From assembly GCA_019454045.1 (NCBI GenBank), contig SKCR01025328.1, positions 1-64,000 of the forward strand: a DNA stretch of 64,000 nt, written 5' to 3'. A model generated the notes under the pieces. It was given only the letters and a program-made list of their open reading frames with translations. It was not told where the DNA came from and made no database searches. Positions 46,534 through 56,388 of the stretch are shown piece after piece. Positions within the stretch are counted from its first letter, which is position 1, and each line of letters opens with the position of its first letter. The DNA comes from Zanthoxylum bungeanum. Lineage: Eukaryota; Streptophyta; Magnoliopsida; Sapindales; Rutaceae. The position numbers and the translations under genes were made by a program.

Positions 46534-48193
46534 ATCTCCCACTTGGCCTATAGCCAGTCACTCGAGTGTCTTACACCCGAACTATGTACGGTTGGCTCAA
46601 ACTGCTGAGAAAAGCTGTCGTCAGCGGATTTATATGATTATCATCTGATGCGATTTATTCGATCATCACATCACCACGATGTATGATCGGAACGAATCAG
46701 ATGAATAGTCGAAGTATTTATCTGGATCGTTAATGAGACCGTTAATTCTTTAGCTTATGCTGACGCCTAGCTCAACTGCTAACAGAACTATATCTAATCT
46801 AATTAGATTTGTTATCGACCCAAATGGCTTCTATTGCCGCCTCAGCTGCAGCAATAACCCGCATTTGTTGTTTATACGGTAACAATATCTTGCTTGGAAG
46901 ATTTCCAGCTCACTGTTCCGTTATTCAAACTTTATAGTACCGTTTGGGACTTGTAGTCGTCTAATCGGTTAGGAAAATTGCTACAGTGATCCCAGTCACT
47001 TCAAGTTCTCCATCTCCACAGATTAAGACAGCATCCTTAGTTCTCTAAGATACTAAAGGATGTTCTTAATATCAATCCAGTGACTATCACTAGGATTGGC
47101 CTGTTTGTGAATCCATATGCTCAAAGCGTATGAGACACCAGGTTATGTACATTTTTCAATGTACGAATTTCTCGGAGAGTCTTCTCGAAAGCCAAGCTTT
47201 CACTGATTATTTTATGGGATTATCATTTCCAAGAAATGACGTATTATCATTATTTTATAGGACAACCACTGTCAGTGCGCTCCCACTAACCCTCTTATAT
47301 ACACAAGAATCATTTCGTTTTGAATTAAATCATAAACTATTATGATTACATCAAAACGATAATCCTAAGAACCTATGTTTGCTTCAATCTAAACATGGAT
47401 CGAATAACCCACAAACCTTGTCTGCTAGTTTTGGTACGACAAAACCGACAGGATGTTGAAAACATCCTCTGAAAGGTTTCCTTTTCAGGAAAGCGATTTT
47501 CCCGTTAGGCTGACATATTTCACAAAAGAAACATGCAACTTTAGCAAGCATTATCCAAATGGATTTACCGTGGCAACAAGTAAAAGGTTGAATCGAAATC
47601 AACATAATGTTGATAACGATACCTTTTCGCTAAAAGCCTAGCTTTATACGTTGGTATGTTGCCATCCACGTATGTCTTCCTCGAAGACTTATAAGTACCA
47701 ATAGGCACAATGCCTTGCGGTACATCAACTAGTGTCCAAACTTGTTGATATACATGGAATCCATTTCGGACTCATGGCACTTTGCCATAATAGGGAGTCG
47801 ATACCTTGTATCACTTCCTCATACGTAGTCAGTTAGTATACCTCAATAAGATAGACATCTTTATGAGGTGAGATCAGAAACCCATACCCCAGGTTGTTTT
47901 CTGAATCTCTCCGACATACATGGTTCTTGTGTATTCGAAGATTATTGGTATAGTTTCATCATTGATGAACTATTTGTGTTCCATTAAGGAATCAGTGCCT
48001 GGAATAGTATTACTCCGATTTTCATCGAGTTTTACTATCCTCCCACTTACCACTGCATATCGGTATTCCTCTTAGGAAAACCGCATGGCGAGCAACAATC
48101 TAATTGTTCCCTGGTGAGATGTATAAGTACTATACTTTGGTATCCCTAGGATAACCTATAATTGGCACTTATCCAATTTGGATTCTAGTTTGG
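46534..48193 (-). pseudogene. Copia element C pol 3' part (RNase H and RT)
   Basis: Collinear with 37017-38755 of element A, including the frame encoding LADKVCGLFD and the AAAGCGATTTTCCCGTTAGG block (reverse transcriptase). Similarity stops at TTCTAGTTTGGT (48193), where the leader of another copia element (D) begins. The rest of element C, including its 5' LTR, is missing, consistent with a large deletion. Confidence 0.75.
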
Positions 48194-48387
48194 TGACCTA
48201 GTTTTCAAAACATATTTGAACATGCGATTATCAATTTTCTACAGAGAGTTATTACGGCCCAAAGTTGGAAGAAAATCATTTTTGAAAAACAAAAACCAAA
48301 AGCATTTTCAACATTTTTCATGCATGTTCATACAATTTTTGTGTAATCCAACTAGAATACATGCATTTAACCTGGCTCTGATACCAA
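48194..48387 (-). other. Leader and primer-binding site of copia element D
   Basis: Minus-strand leader remnant ending in a primer-binding site TTGGTATCAGAGCCAGG (48371-48387) directly against the LTR start. The rest of element D is missing. Confidence 0.8.
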
Positions 48388-48687
48388 TGTTAGGAAACAT
48401 AATCCCTAATATATTTACATGTTTGTCCTCTTAGGATCTAACCATACATGTATTAATAGTCCTAGATTTATTTACATGCTAATTGAAATAAATCTATACT
48501 AACCACAACACAATTTCATACCTTTTAAGCTTGTAGAGACCTCTTAATCAAACTTAATTGATTGCTTAACTCAATAAGCAAATGGTCTTATTTATAGGAG
48601 GGAAACCAAGTCACTATTAGCTCACATGCATGAATTACTATTAATTCTTGATTACTATTTAATCACATGCATTGATTACTATGTAAT
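48388..48687 (-). mobile_element. 5' LTR of copia element D, left part (split by element 2)
   Basis: Plus strand starts TGTTAGGAAACATAATCCC beside the primer-binding site. The LTR is interrupted at 48687 by Ogre/Tat-like element 2 and continues at 59499. GTAAT (48683-48687) is the target duplicated by that insertion. Confidence 0.85.
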
Positions 48688-51600
48688 TGTAGACAACAGG
48701 ACCTGGGCGACGCCGTCCTAGGCTCGCGGCCTAGCTGAGAAGTATGAAATAACATGGAGTCGCCACCCGGTGTGAACCGGGACAAAGATTTAAGGCCGCA
48801 CTCACTCCTCGCAGGAGAAGACCTCAAACCGTTGGGTTCGGAATGATCTCTTACTTTATGTCACTTGTAATGTTTGTGATTTGTGTAATATTAACCGAGT
48901 CTACTTAGCATGCATGCTCAAGGGTACTTATATCTAACATGCTTTCATCCAAATAATTCCACGCAATATAACACAACGAGCACATTGAATCATTACATTA
49001 ACATGTATAAATCATTACCCAAACACATCATAAACTAATAACATGCATAAAGGACAACCTAAATATGCTTTAACAAATAAATAACAAACTAAACTAAATC
49101 ATGCTTTAAATAATAAACGAATAACCTAAAGGCTATAACATGCTCAAATACAAATTCGGATGAGACGATATATGTGTATCTTAAGTGGTACGTGGCATTG
49201 TATCCCGAGTGCAGACCGCACTACCATCCATTCGGAATCGGCTACGGAATTTACGTCCGGGTTTCCATTCGATATACCGCAAGCAAGAACACATATTCCA
49301 TTCATCCGAAATCACATCACATACTAAGTCATTATTTCATGCGAACAAAATAAATTACATGCCTCTTAATTCGCTAATCCATACAAATAAAACAAATTAC
49401 ATGCTTTCTGATTCATTAATTCATGCGAATAAAAATAACAAATTAACTAAGAAATAAATGACGATATAATAAAATAGGTGCCCTCAGGTCTTACCTTTTA
49501 GTCGCTATCCGGGAGTGCGTTCCACGGTGCCGGAAGGGTTATCATCCCACTGTTCTCACTGATCCGTTGTTTCCGCTGTTTTGTCCGGGTTCACCATTTT
49601 CATTATTTTCGTCCGTTTTCAACGGATTTGATGTTTTCACTGTTTCCACAGGTTCACTGTTTCTGTTGTTTTCTCAGGTTCACTCGTTATTTTCACTCAT
49701 GATTTTTCTGTGTTTTTCCTCTATTTCACTCGCTGTTTTCTCTCTGTATTTTAACTCAAATTCTCATTCTCTCTTGGATTATTCTTGGCTCGTTTTGGAG
49801 TTATTTCTGTCACGGTTTTTTGGGCTGTCAAGGTTAGGGTTTCAGTCACAATTATGGCTCGGTTAGGACAGTTTGTGGTCGATAGTGTGTGCGTGTGATG
49901 GGCTGCTGGCGTGAGGTTACTTCACGTGGGTTTGATGGTGCATGGGCAGTGCAGTGGGTTGCATAGAAATTGTGGTGTGCTCGGCAGTGAGTGATGTGAT
50001 GTGATTTGTCTCGCGGCAGTAGGGGTGATCAAGGCTCATTGATGAAGGGTTGTTGGTCTCGGCGGTGAATGGTGCAGTGGCTGGTGGTGTTTGGTGCAGC
50101 TCGGATTGGCAGTTAAGGGCGTGCGTGGAGTGCGGTGCAGCTCGGCTTGGCAGTTTCAGGGTTGTGTGGCAGTGCAGCTCGCATGGAGTACTCGGTAGCA
50201 TGGTTCATGTGAGTTATGTGTTGTGTGGCTGTTATTAACGTGTGAATCAAGGCCAATTGGTGGCAGTTTTCTTTTGTCGCATGAATGAAGGCAGATTGTG
50301 TTTACATGTGCGTGAACTGCAGTGAGGTGAAGGGTTTGTGAAGGCAGTCTTTTTGGCGTGTGGAAGGGCTGATGGATGAAGGCTAATGGTGATTGTGATG
50401 TCGAGAGCTGTGTGTGCATTAAGGGTTTCAGTTCTTCAGGTGTCACATGGTTCAAGTCTCGGCAATGAAGGTTTTGTGAAGATGATGAAGAGGATGCTCG
50501 TTGATGGGGCGTGAATCAGGTCGGGGAGGAAAATATGAAGGCTAATGGCGTGGAGTTTAGGGTTTGTTGGTGATCTTGAAGGTTTACATGCTAAAGGAGG
50601 GCTGTGAAGATGATGATGATGGTCGGCGTGTCTTGGTACCTCTTTCCTCTGGTGCGTGTGTGTTGGGTTAGGCGTGAATGAAAGATGGTGAGATTCGTGG
50701 TGTCTTAGTGTTGGTGATGAGTTAAAAGGGTTCTATGGCTGTGTGGGTTCACGTCTGCGTGAAGGAGGAGCAATGTTGGCGTGAGGTTGTTTAGGGTTTC
50801 ATGGCTGTGTGGGTTCACGTCTGCGGTAGTATGTAGGGCTGGTTGTGATGATCAATGGAAGAAGGGTTCAGCTAGGGTCAGTGGGTTTGCATGGAGGGCT
50901 GGTTCACGGTGATGGTTTTTGGACGTCAAGGATCATGATCAGTGGCGTGAAGGAAGGCTCATTTGAAGGCAGCCGTGAGTGTGATCAGGTCCAGTCTCGG
51001 GTCTGAGAGTTGTTGCCGAGAAGCTTGGGGGTAGTTGATGGGTGTTGATGATCAGTTGTTGTCTTGTTTCATGGAGATGGTCGAGAGTTGTGGTGAGAGA
51101 TCCAGGAGAGTCAGAGGCTGCCGAGAGTGATGGATGAAGGGTAGTGAGTGACTGTAGGGTTTGTTGGCTGGGAGTGGAGTTTACGTGAAGGGTGATGAAG
51201 GTCTGTTGTGTTGTAGGTGTCCCCCCTTGCCGAGAGCAGTTCCCGAAGATTGATGATTGTAAGGGATCACATGGGTTTTTGACAATTGGAGATAAGGCTT
51301 TTTTGGAAGAGGACATGGGTGCATTTGTTATGTAAGGTGGCAGCAAGTTGTCTTTGGTGGGGGTGGCGTTTGTTGAAATAAAAAAGTGGTGGGAAGTTGT
51401 TGTTGAATAAAATGAAAAAGAAAATGAAGATGGGGTATATTTGTTTGTTTGTTATTGGAAAGAATGAGGGGGGGTGGTTCACGTGCATGTGGAGGAATAT
51501 TGGTATTGAAATGTGAAAGGTGGCAGTGAATAATGGGTATGGCCGACCGATATGGGTTATTTGTGGGGAATTATTAGAGAGAGAGAATATGTGAGGGAAA

Positions 51601-51810
51601 GAGCGAGGAAAAGGTTCCGAGCGAGGGATAATTTGAAAAGGAAAAGGTGAAGACGAACCGGAAGCAAAACAAACGAATAAAATCCATCAAAAAGTCAATT
51701 CTTGACTTTGCCCTTCCGGCGACCGCTTCCGCAACTTCCGCAACTAAAAAAAGTAGTGCCTCCATTCGAGGCTCATCATTGGGCTGGTATGCAAAAATGC
51801 AATGCCTACA
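48688..51810 (-). mobile_element. 3' LTR of element 2 (3123 bp)
   Basis: Plus-strand ends TGTAGACAACAGG and AATGCCTACA. Nearly identical to 56389-59493. Shares the family blocks GAAGACCTCAAACCGTTGGG (48816) and GTGCCCTCAGGTCTTACC (49480) with elements 1 and 3. The half facing the element is GT-rich on the plus strand. Frames within it are not genes. Confidence 0.93.
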
Positions 51811-51826
51811 GTCGCCCCACTTTGAT
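51811..51826 (-). other. Polypurine tract of element 2
   Basis: Minus strand ATCAAAGTGGGGCGAC directly before the LTR start TGTAGGCATT. Confidence 0.85.
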
Positions 51827-52002
51827 GGGATTTGTTCAGTGTGTGCCAGAGACAATCCTATCAAAGTTCGTGCAATGCATTTTTTACTTACCTGGCTCGC
51901 CAGCTGCCACCTGACTCACCTGTTGCTTCGAACTGAATTGATATGATGGCGAGGTGCCTCGACCTCTGGGCTTTGTTCCCGAACCACCGAATGTGAACTG
52001 TG

Positions 52003-52168
52003 ATGATGATGCAGTGGGCCCTCGACCCTAGAATGCCATACCTGGCGAAACTGATAGTGATGTGGGCCTCAACCCGCAGAGTGCCGTACCCGGCAAAGAC
52101 TGATACTGATAATGATGCGGGCCTCAACCCGCAGAGTGCCGTACCCGGCAAAAATTGATAATGATGCA
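52003..52168. repeat. Short tandem repeat in element 2 (three copies, about 50 bp)
   Basis: Copies share GGGCCTCAACCCGCAGAGTG and CCGTACCCGGCAAA, with GATAATGATGC between. It occupies the place of the 85-bp and 33-bp arrays of element 1 but has different sequence. Confidence 0.85.
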
Positions 52169-52255
52169 AATGATTTATTTCGACATACTATATTGCTCTC
52201 CTCGAGACAATCTTAATAGCTAAACATATTTTCATCCTCAACGAATGCTTCGTGT

Positions 52256-52950
52256 CGAAACCAGAGAACCTTCAAAGTACTTTGATACACTCAACTCCGA
52301 TCGTCTGAATAGGTGATCTGAACTAGACTCCTAGTGTGTGTGTGTGCTAAGGCTCTTTCGCAGCTTGTTCCTTAAGTGGGCCAACTCGATGATTTCGTTT
52401 CAGAGAATCGAACCAGTGGGTCTAACCAACCTGGATGTCTTAATCACATTCTGTGATTACTTCAGCATACTCAACATGATATGGGTTTTCATCTTTTTTT
52501 TTCTTTTGTCTCTTTCTTTTTTTTTCTCTTTTTTTTTCTCTTTTTCTTTTCTTTTCTTTTCTTTTTCTGACACACCTACCCTTTAAGGTAGCATTTCTCC
52601 TCATGGTGGTCCTAATACTCGCCCATGGGTAGCTTCACGCTTATCGGTTATAAATGGTCTATTTTTTCTTCTTTTCTTTTTTATTATATTTCAGAGACTT
52701 TTTTCTTTATTTCCAACCATATCATATATCATAGCATCGGTAAACAAGTGTGGACACCCAGGCAAACGGTCATTCACTACTACATTATCTCTTCAACTAG
52801 TCACCTCGATAACTACTCAGGCTTCTACTGCTAGGATCCCGTAGTCAAGTGCTCGTGAGTCTAACTAAGATCAATCTATTCAGGATACCGGAAGAGAGCG
52901 TGTCTCGCACTTATCGTTTCTAGGGTTCCCCCCTACAGCATTCAATGTCA
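52256..52950 (-). other. Conserved non-coding block (element 2 copy)
   Basis: Counterpart of 27470-28200, including AACCTTCAAAGTACT, GTGGGTCTAACCAACCT, a pyrimidine tract (52490-52570) and the nearly unchanged core 52568-52665. Lies directly downstream (element sense) of the LOG insertion. Confidence 0.75.
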
Positions 52951-52984
52951 TCACCGGACATATGTCTAATTATCAAAGACTTCT

Positions 52985-53195
52985 CTCACTCATTTTTTTT
53001 CTTCTTCTTTTTTTTTTTCAATTTTTTTTTCTTTTCTTTTCTTTTTTTTTCTCTTTTTTTCACTCTTTTTTTTTTTTTTTTTACTTTTTTCATTCAATTT
53101 TTTTTTTTCTTCTTCTTTTTTTTTTTCATTTTTTTCTTTTTTTTCATCTTTTTTTTTTTTTTACTTTTTTCATTCATTTTTTTTTTTCATAATTA
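52985..53195 (-). other. A-rich tract downstream of LOG, possible poly(A) relic
   Basis: About 200 bp that on the minus strand is almost all A with scattered G and T. It starts about 75 bp after the LOG stop codon, and element 1 lacks it at the corresponding place. Position, strand and absence from the sister element fit a degraded poly(A) tail of a captured mRNA; a simple slippage-expanded tract is the alternative. Confidence 0.6.
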
Positions 53196-53269
53196 AAATG
53201 AAATACAAACTTTTCAAATAAAAACACAAACTTTCAAATAGGCCTGGGATACCTGGTCAGCAGGGCACA

Positions 53270-53922
53270 TTACCGATTCAGATCAATGTCCAATTTGCGC
53301 TTCTTGCCACGATCACTATCAGTCCAGTCCAATTTGGAGATGATAGGGTCAAGCTTCGGCTCAAAAGCCAGGATCTGGTCAATCAACTCTTCGGCCTTTG
53401 TTGCCGTCAGGAAAATGTCTTCCACAGATTTGGTGACAAATTCATGTCTCTTGGCTTCCGCAAGAAACACAAACAGGAAATCGAAGAAGTGCTCAATATT
53501 AAGCAACCCGATGGGTTTCCGGTGAACGTTTAGGGTGGCCCATGACGCCACTGTAAATATTTCTTCGAATGTGCCAAGTCCACCTGGTAATGCAATGAAC
53601 GCATCTGCAGTATTAATCATTTCATGGAGTCGTTCATACATACCTGATACAATGCGCTCGTCTCCATTTGTTGGCCCGATTAACTGTTCATCTGCCAAAG
53701 GTCTCGGGATGATTCCCAAAACATTACCGCCACCATCTTGAACGGCTTTTGAAACAGCTCCCATCATTCCCAGATTGCCACCGCCATATACCAAGTGCAT
53801 GTTTTTCGCAGCCATGACTCGCCCCAATTCCTTAGCAGCTTCCAAGAATTTAGGTATGTTACCAGGGTTAGATCCACAGAAGACACAAATTTCTTGAATC
53901 GTTGCTGTGATGTAGCTTCCAT
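53270..53922 (-). pseudogene. LOG-like: Captured LOG-type cytokinin riboside 5'-monophosphate phosphoribohydrolase
   Basis: LOG enzymes release active cytokinin bases from their nucleotides in the cytosol. From ICVFCGSNPG (53890) to the stop at 53270 there are 206 uninterrupted codons. They include VYGGGNLGMMG, a YERLHEM block with the conserved Arg, ADAFIALPGGLGTFEE (the PGGxGTxxE signature with the catalytic Glu), and KPIGLLNI. The tail is unusual and basic (GKKRKLDIDLNR). Plant LOG genes normally have several introns; none is seen. The likely original start, ATG at 53922 (MEATSQQRFK), is one base out of frame with ICVF, implying a 1-bp loss around 53891-53894. In the LOG frame the reading stays open upstream to an ATG at 54178 (302 codons; another at codon 28), so an N-terminally extended protein is possible. 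Sense orientation equals the element's. Confidence 0.92.
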
Positions 53923-54500
53923 CTTTTTTTTTTTTTTTACTTGGATGTATATTTGAATGTGTTGAGGAGAGCAATGCCGCTGAATTTATAGGACCTGCAA
54001 AAGAGGTGAATAATAATTGCAATAAATATTCCACTGAATGACGGTTAGCTAAATCACAAAAGAAGTCATCAGAAGTCAAGAAAGGCCATCGGATCATGTC
54101 TGCAAAAACAACGAGAGAAATCGTGAGAGATGTCAAAAAGTTGTGGATTCGTTCCAGGAAAATAACAGAAAATAACAAAGGAGATCGTGATACGTCAAAA
54201 AGCTGTGGATTCTTTCAACGAAAATAACAGAAAATACCAAAGGAAGCTCTAAAATGTCAAAAAGTTGTGGATCTTTTCCACTTCAACATGTCGTGAATGG
54301 TCCAAACAGTTATAGATTTCTGCCACCATTAATGAATTATCTCCCATTCTGTGATTGCCAAGCACCAATCCCTATGTCCTAACTTGCTCCGCCTTTGCTT
54401 TTACCTGCAAAAATAACACAAAATTAGAGATTTTACAAGAACATGAAACAGGAATCACAGCAACTTGCATAGGTTGCCTCCCTTTCAGCATTAACTTCAT
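53923..54500 (-). other. Region upstream of LOG in element 2, with acceptor-like motifs and a tandem repeat
   Basis: The first 75 bases upstream of the LOG ATG (53923-53997) may be LOG 5' UTR. On the minus strand T-rich tracts ending TTTGCAG occur at about 53995, 54100 and 54405, resembling splice acceptors. Nothing in the upstream part of the extended frame (codons 1-80) resembles a known protein. Confidence 0.55.
54131..54280. repeat. About 62-bp tandem repeat, three copies
   Basis: Copies begin with (T/A)(G/C)GTCAAAAAG(T/C)TGTGGAT-like text at about 54131, 54192 and 54255 and share GAAAATAACAGAAAATA. Located just upstream of LOG in element sense. Confidence 0.8.
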
Positions 54501-54501
54501 T

Positions 54502-54680
54502 GTCTTCAGCCAGACATGATCGAAGTTCTCTGTCAGTGTGGCATCACCGTCGTCTTAGTGCTTGCCGCTTTTGATCTTCTGCTTTCCTTGCTCCGCCTTT
54601 GTTCATCGTCTTCAGCCAGACATGACCGAAATTCTTCTGTCATCGTGGCTTCACCGTCGTCTTTTGTGCTCGCCGTTTTT
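54502..54680. repeat. 106-bp tandem duplication in element 2
   Basis: GTCTTCAGCCAGACATGA starts at 54502 and again at 54608, followed in both by (A/T)TCACCGTCGTCTT-like text and GCTCGCCG/GCTTGCCG. CTTGCTCCGCCTTTG also recurs (54383, 54588). No gene. Confidence 0.8.
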
Positions 54681-55084
54681 TTTTTTTTTTTGCTGCTTTC
54701 TTCTTTCTCTTTCTTTTTTTTCTTTAAACCTGCAAATACAAAACAACAGAATAAATACGTGTGCATGTAAGTATGCAAGTGTAGAGATACTCCCTTTTCG
54801 TGATGGGTTGGATCTTCATTGTGCTCCTCGGCACCACATGTCTCTGGTTGCTCTCTGCTGGCTTTCTTCTGAAATCTGCAAAAACACAAGACAAAACAAA
54901 GGATGCAAGTTACGTGTATGCATGGATGAATTCCCTATCCCGTTGGGTTAGGCCTTCTGCCGTTTCCTTGGTGACTGCTCAGTCTTCTATCCTTGCAGCC
55001 AGTGTAGCTTCAATTTTGCTTACATCGACCAACTCGGTGAATTCCTTCTTTCCCAAATCTGGTAGTCTCTTGCCCTTTTTTTTT
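54681..55084 (-). other. Element 2 spacer with two repeated acceptor-like segments
   Basis: On the minus strand two related segments each contain AACCCA...GGGA, a CATACACGT/CACACGTA phrase, CTTGCAT, and a T/G-rich tract ending TTTGCAG (at about 54877 and 54731). One copy exists in element 1 (27050-27140). No protein domain recognised. Confidence 0.5.
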
Positions 55085-55384
55085 TAACTTTCTGTCTTTT
55101 CTGCTTACTTCTTCTGATAATTCTCTGTGTTGCAGGTACCTCTGAACATTGTGATACCGAGGCTTTCTGTCATCAGCTTCCACATCCGATATCCTTTCTG
55201 TCTCATACAGCGGCTTGCTTGTAGTTGTCAGCACAAGTGGTCTCGTCACCAATTTTTTTTTATCTTCCCAAGTCGAGGCTAGTGTCGCCAATGCATCTGT
55301 CATCCGATTCCTTCGGCAAGTGTTGAAATTACAATCAGGGTTAGTCTGTACCAGACTTCTGAGGTAGAACTTGTATGGCTTCAA
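55085..55384 (-). pseudogene. Ogre/Tat RNase H C-terminal relic
   Basis: Contains NRMTDALATLASTWED, the end of the RNase H domain in Tat/Ogre pol, followed by RPLVLTTTS, an SDVEADDRKPRYHNVQRYL linker and SRKDRKLKK, the stretch leading to integrase. Nothing of integrase follows. It lies directly downstream of the gag relic, so most of pol has been deleted. Confidence 0.85.
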
Positions 55385-55417
55385 TCATTCTTTCTTTAAC
55401 TCTCATTCTCCTTGCAT

Positions 55418-55685
55418 CTATAACTTTTCAAACATTTTGACAACGGATTTCTCAAGCTGAGAGAGTTTTCTGTTTCTGAGAGAAGCAATCTTTGAGGAAG
55501 TAGGCTCAGTCTTTGAAGGTTTTCCAACGATCTTTTCATTCTGGTTGCACAAGTCTCTGTTACTAGCTGTACAAGGCACGGTCAAACTGGTCACATCATT
55601 GGTCAGGACTTGCAATGCTCAGCAACTCGGCTACCTTGGCTTCCAATTGATCTAGGCAGGATTCTTTGTCAGCTGACTCACTCAT
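55418..55685 (-). pseudogene. Ogre/Tat gag N-terminal relic
   Basis: Starts MSESADKESCLDQLE at 55685 and, after a 1-bp frameshift near 55615, continues LQVLTNDVTSLTVP to KMFEKL and a stop. It aligns with the first 90 residues of the gag frame in element 1 (28360-29043). The C-terminal His-Cys motif is missing. Confidence 0.85.
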
Positions 55686-55734
55686 ACTGTTTGATGATTC
55701 TTTGACAAATCTCTCCTCTTTCCCAACCCAACAG

Positions 55735-56368
55735 GAGTCTACTATGGCTTTTAAGACAAAAGAGGTTAACATGATGCGTGTATGCGTGACATGATGTATG
55801 ATGTAAACATTTTCAAAAATAATTTACTTTAATTGGCCCGTATCATTTTAAAGTATTCAATCACACTATTGCGCAATGCAAACTTGTCCCAGTTGAAAAG
55901 GCCCAACAAGTTTACACTTTTGCGATAACACGGCTAAATAACTTCAAATGATAAAAGGCCCACACACAAACTGGCCCATCGGTATTTAGAAATTTCGGCC
56001 TAATTGTCAAAGGACATGAACTTGTCCCGGTTTAAACGACAACGAGTTCATATTTTTTAACAAATAGTCCAACTAAATCCAAATGACAACGGTCCAAAAC
56101 ACAAACATAAAACAAACTGGCCCATCGGCATTTCAGAAATGTTTGACCTAATTGTCAAAAGGACATGAACTTGTCCCGATTTAAACGAAAACGAGTTCAT
56201 AACTCTTAACAAAGAGTCCAAATAAATCCAAATGACAACAGTCCAAAACACAAACATAAACACAAATGACAACAGTCTAAAACACAGGCATAAACACAGT
56301 AGTCATGATTAATTAAAACACAAATCACAAACATTACAAGATATCATTTCGGAGCCAATTCTCTATAT
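55735..56368 (-). other. Leader of element 2 with about 146-bp tandem repeats
   Basis: Three related units (about 55835-55970, 55971-56116, 56117-56270) share ACTGGCCCATCGG, CTAATTGTCAAA, GAACTTGTCCC and CAAATGACAAC. Element 1 has two related units. No reading frame of note. Confidence 0.75.
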
Positions 56369-56385
56369 CCCCAGTGGAGTCGCCA
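56369..56385 (-). other. Primer-binding site of element 2
   Basis: Minus strand TGGCGACTCCACTGGGG, three bases inside the 5' LTR. Unmutated, unlike element 1. Confidence 0.9.
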
Positions 56386-56388
56386 GAC

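Noticed and set aside
49567..49866. Serine/Phe-rich frame repeated at 57153-57449
   Set aside because: Same explanation: duplicate LTRs of element 2, antisense, no domain.
52945..53196. Phenylalanine-rich membrane-like proteins
   Set aside because: They are translations of a poly-T tract; the tract is better explained as an A-rich tail in the opposite sense.
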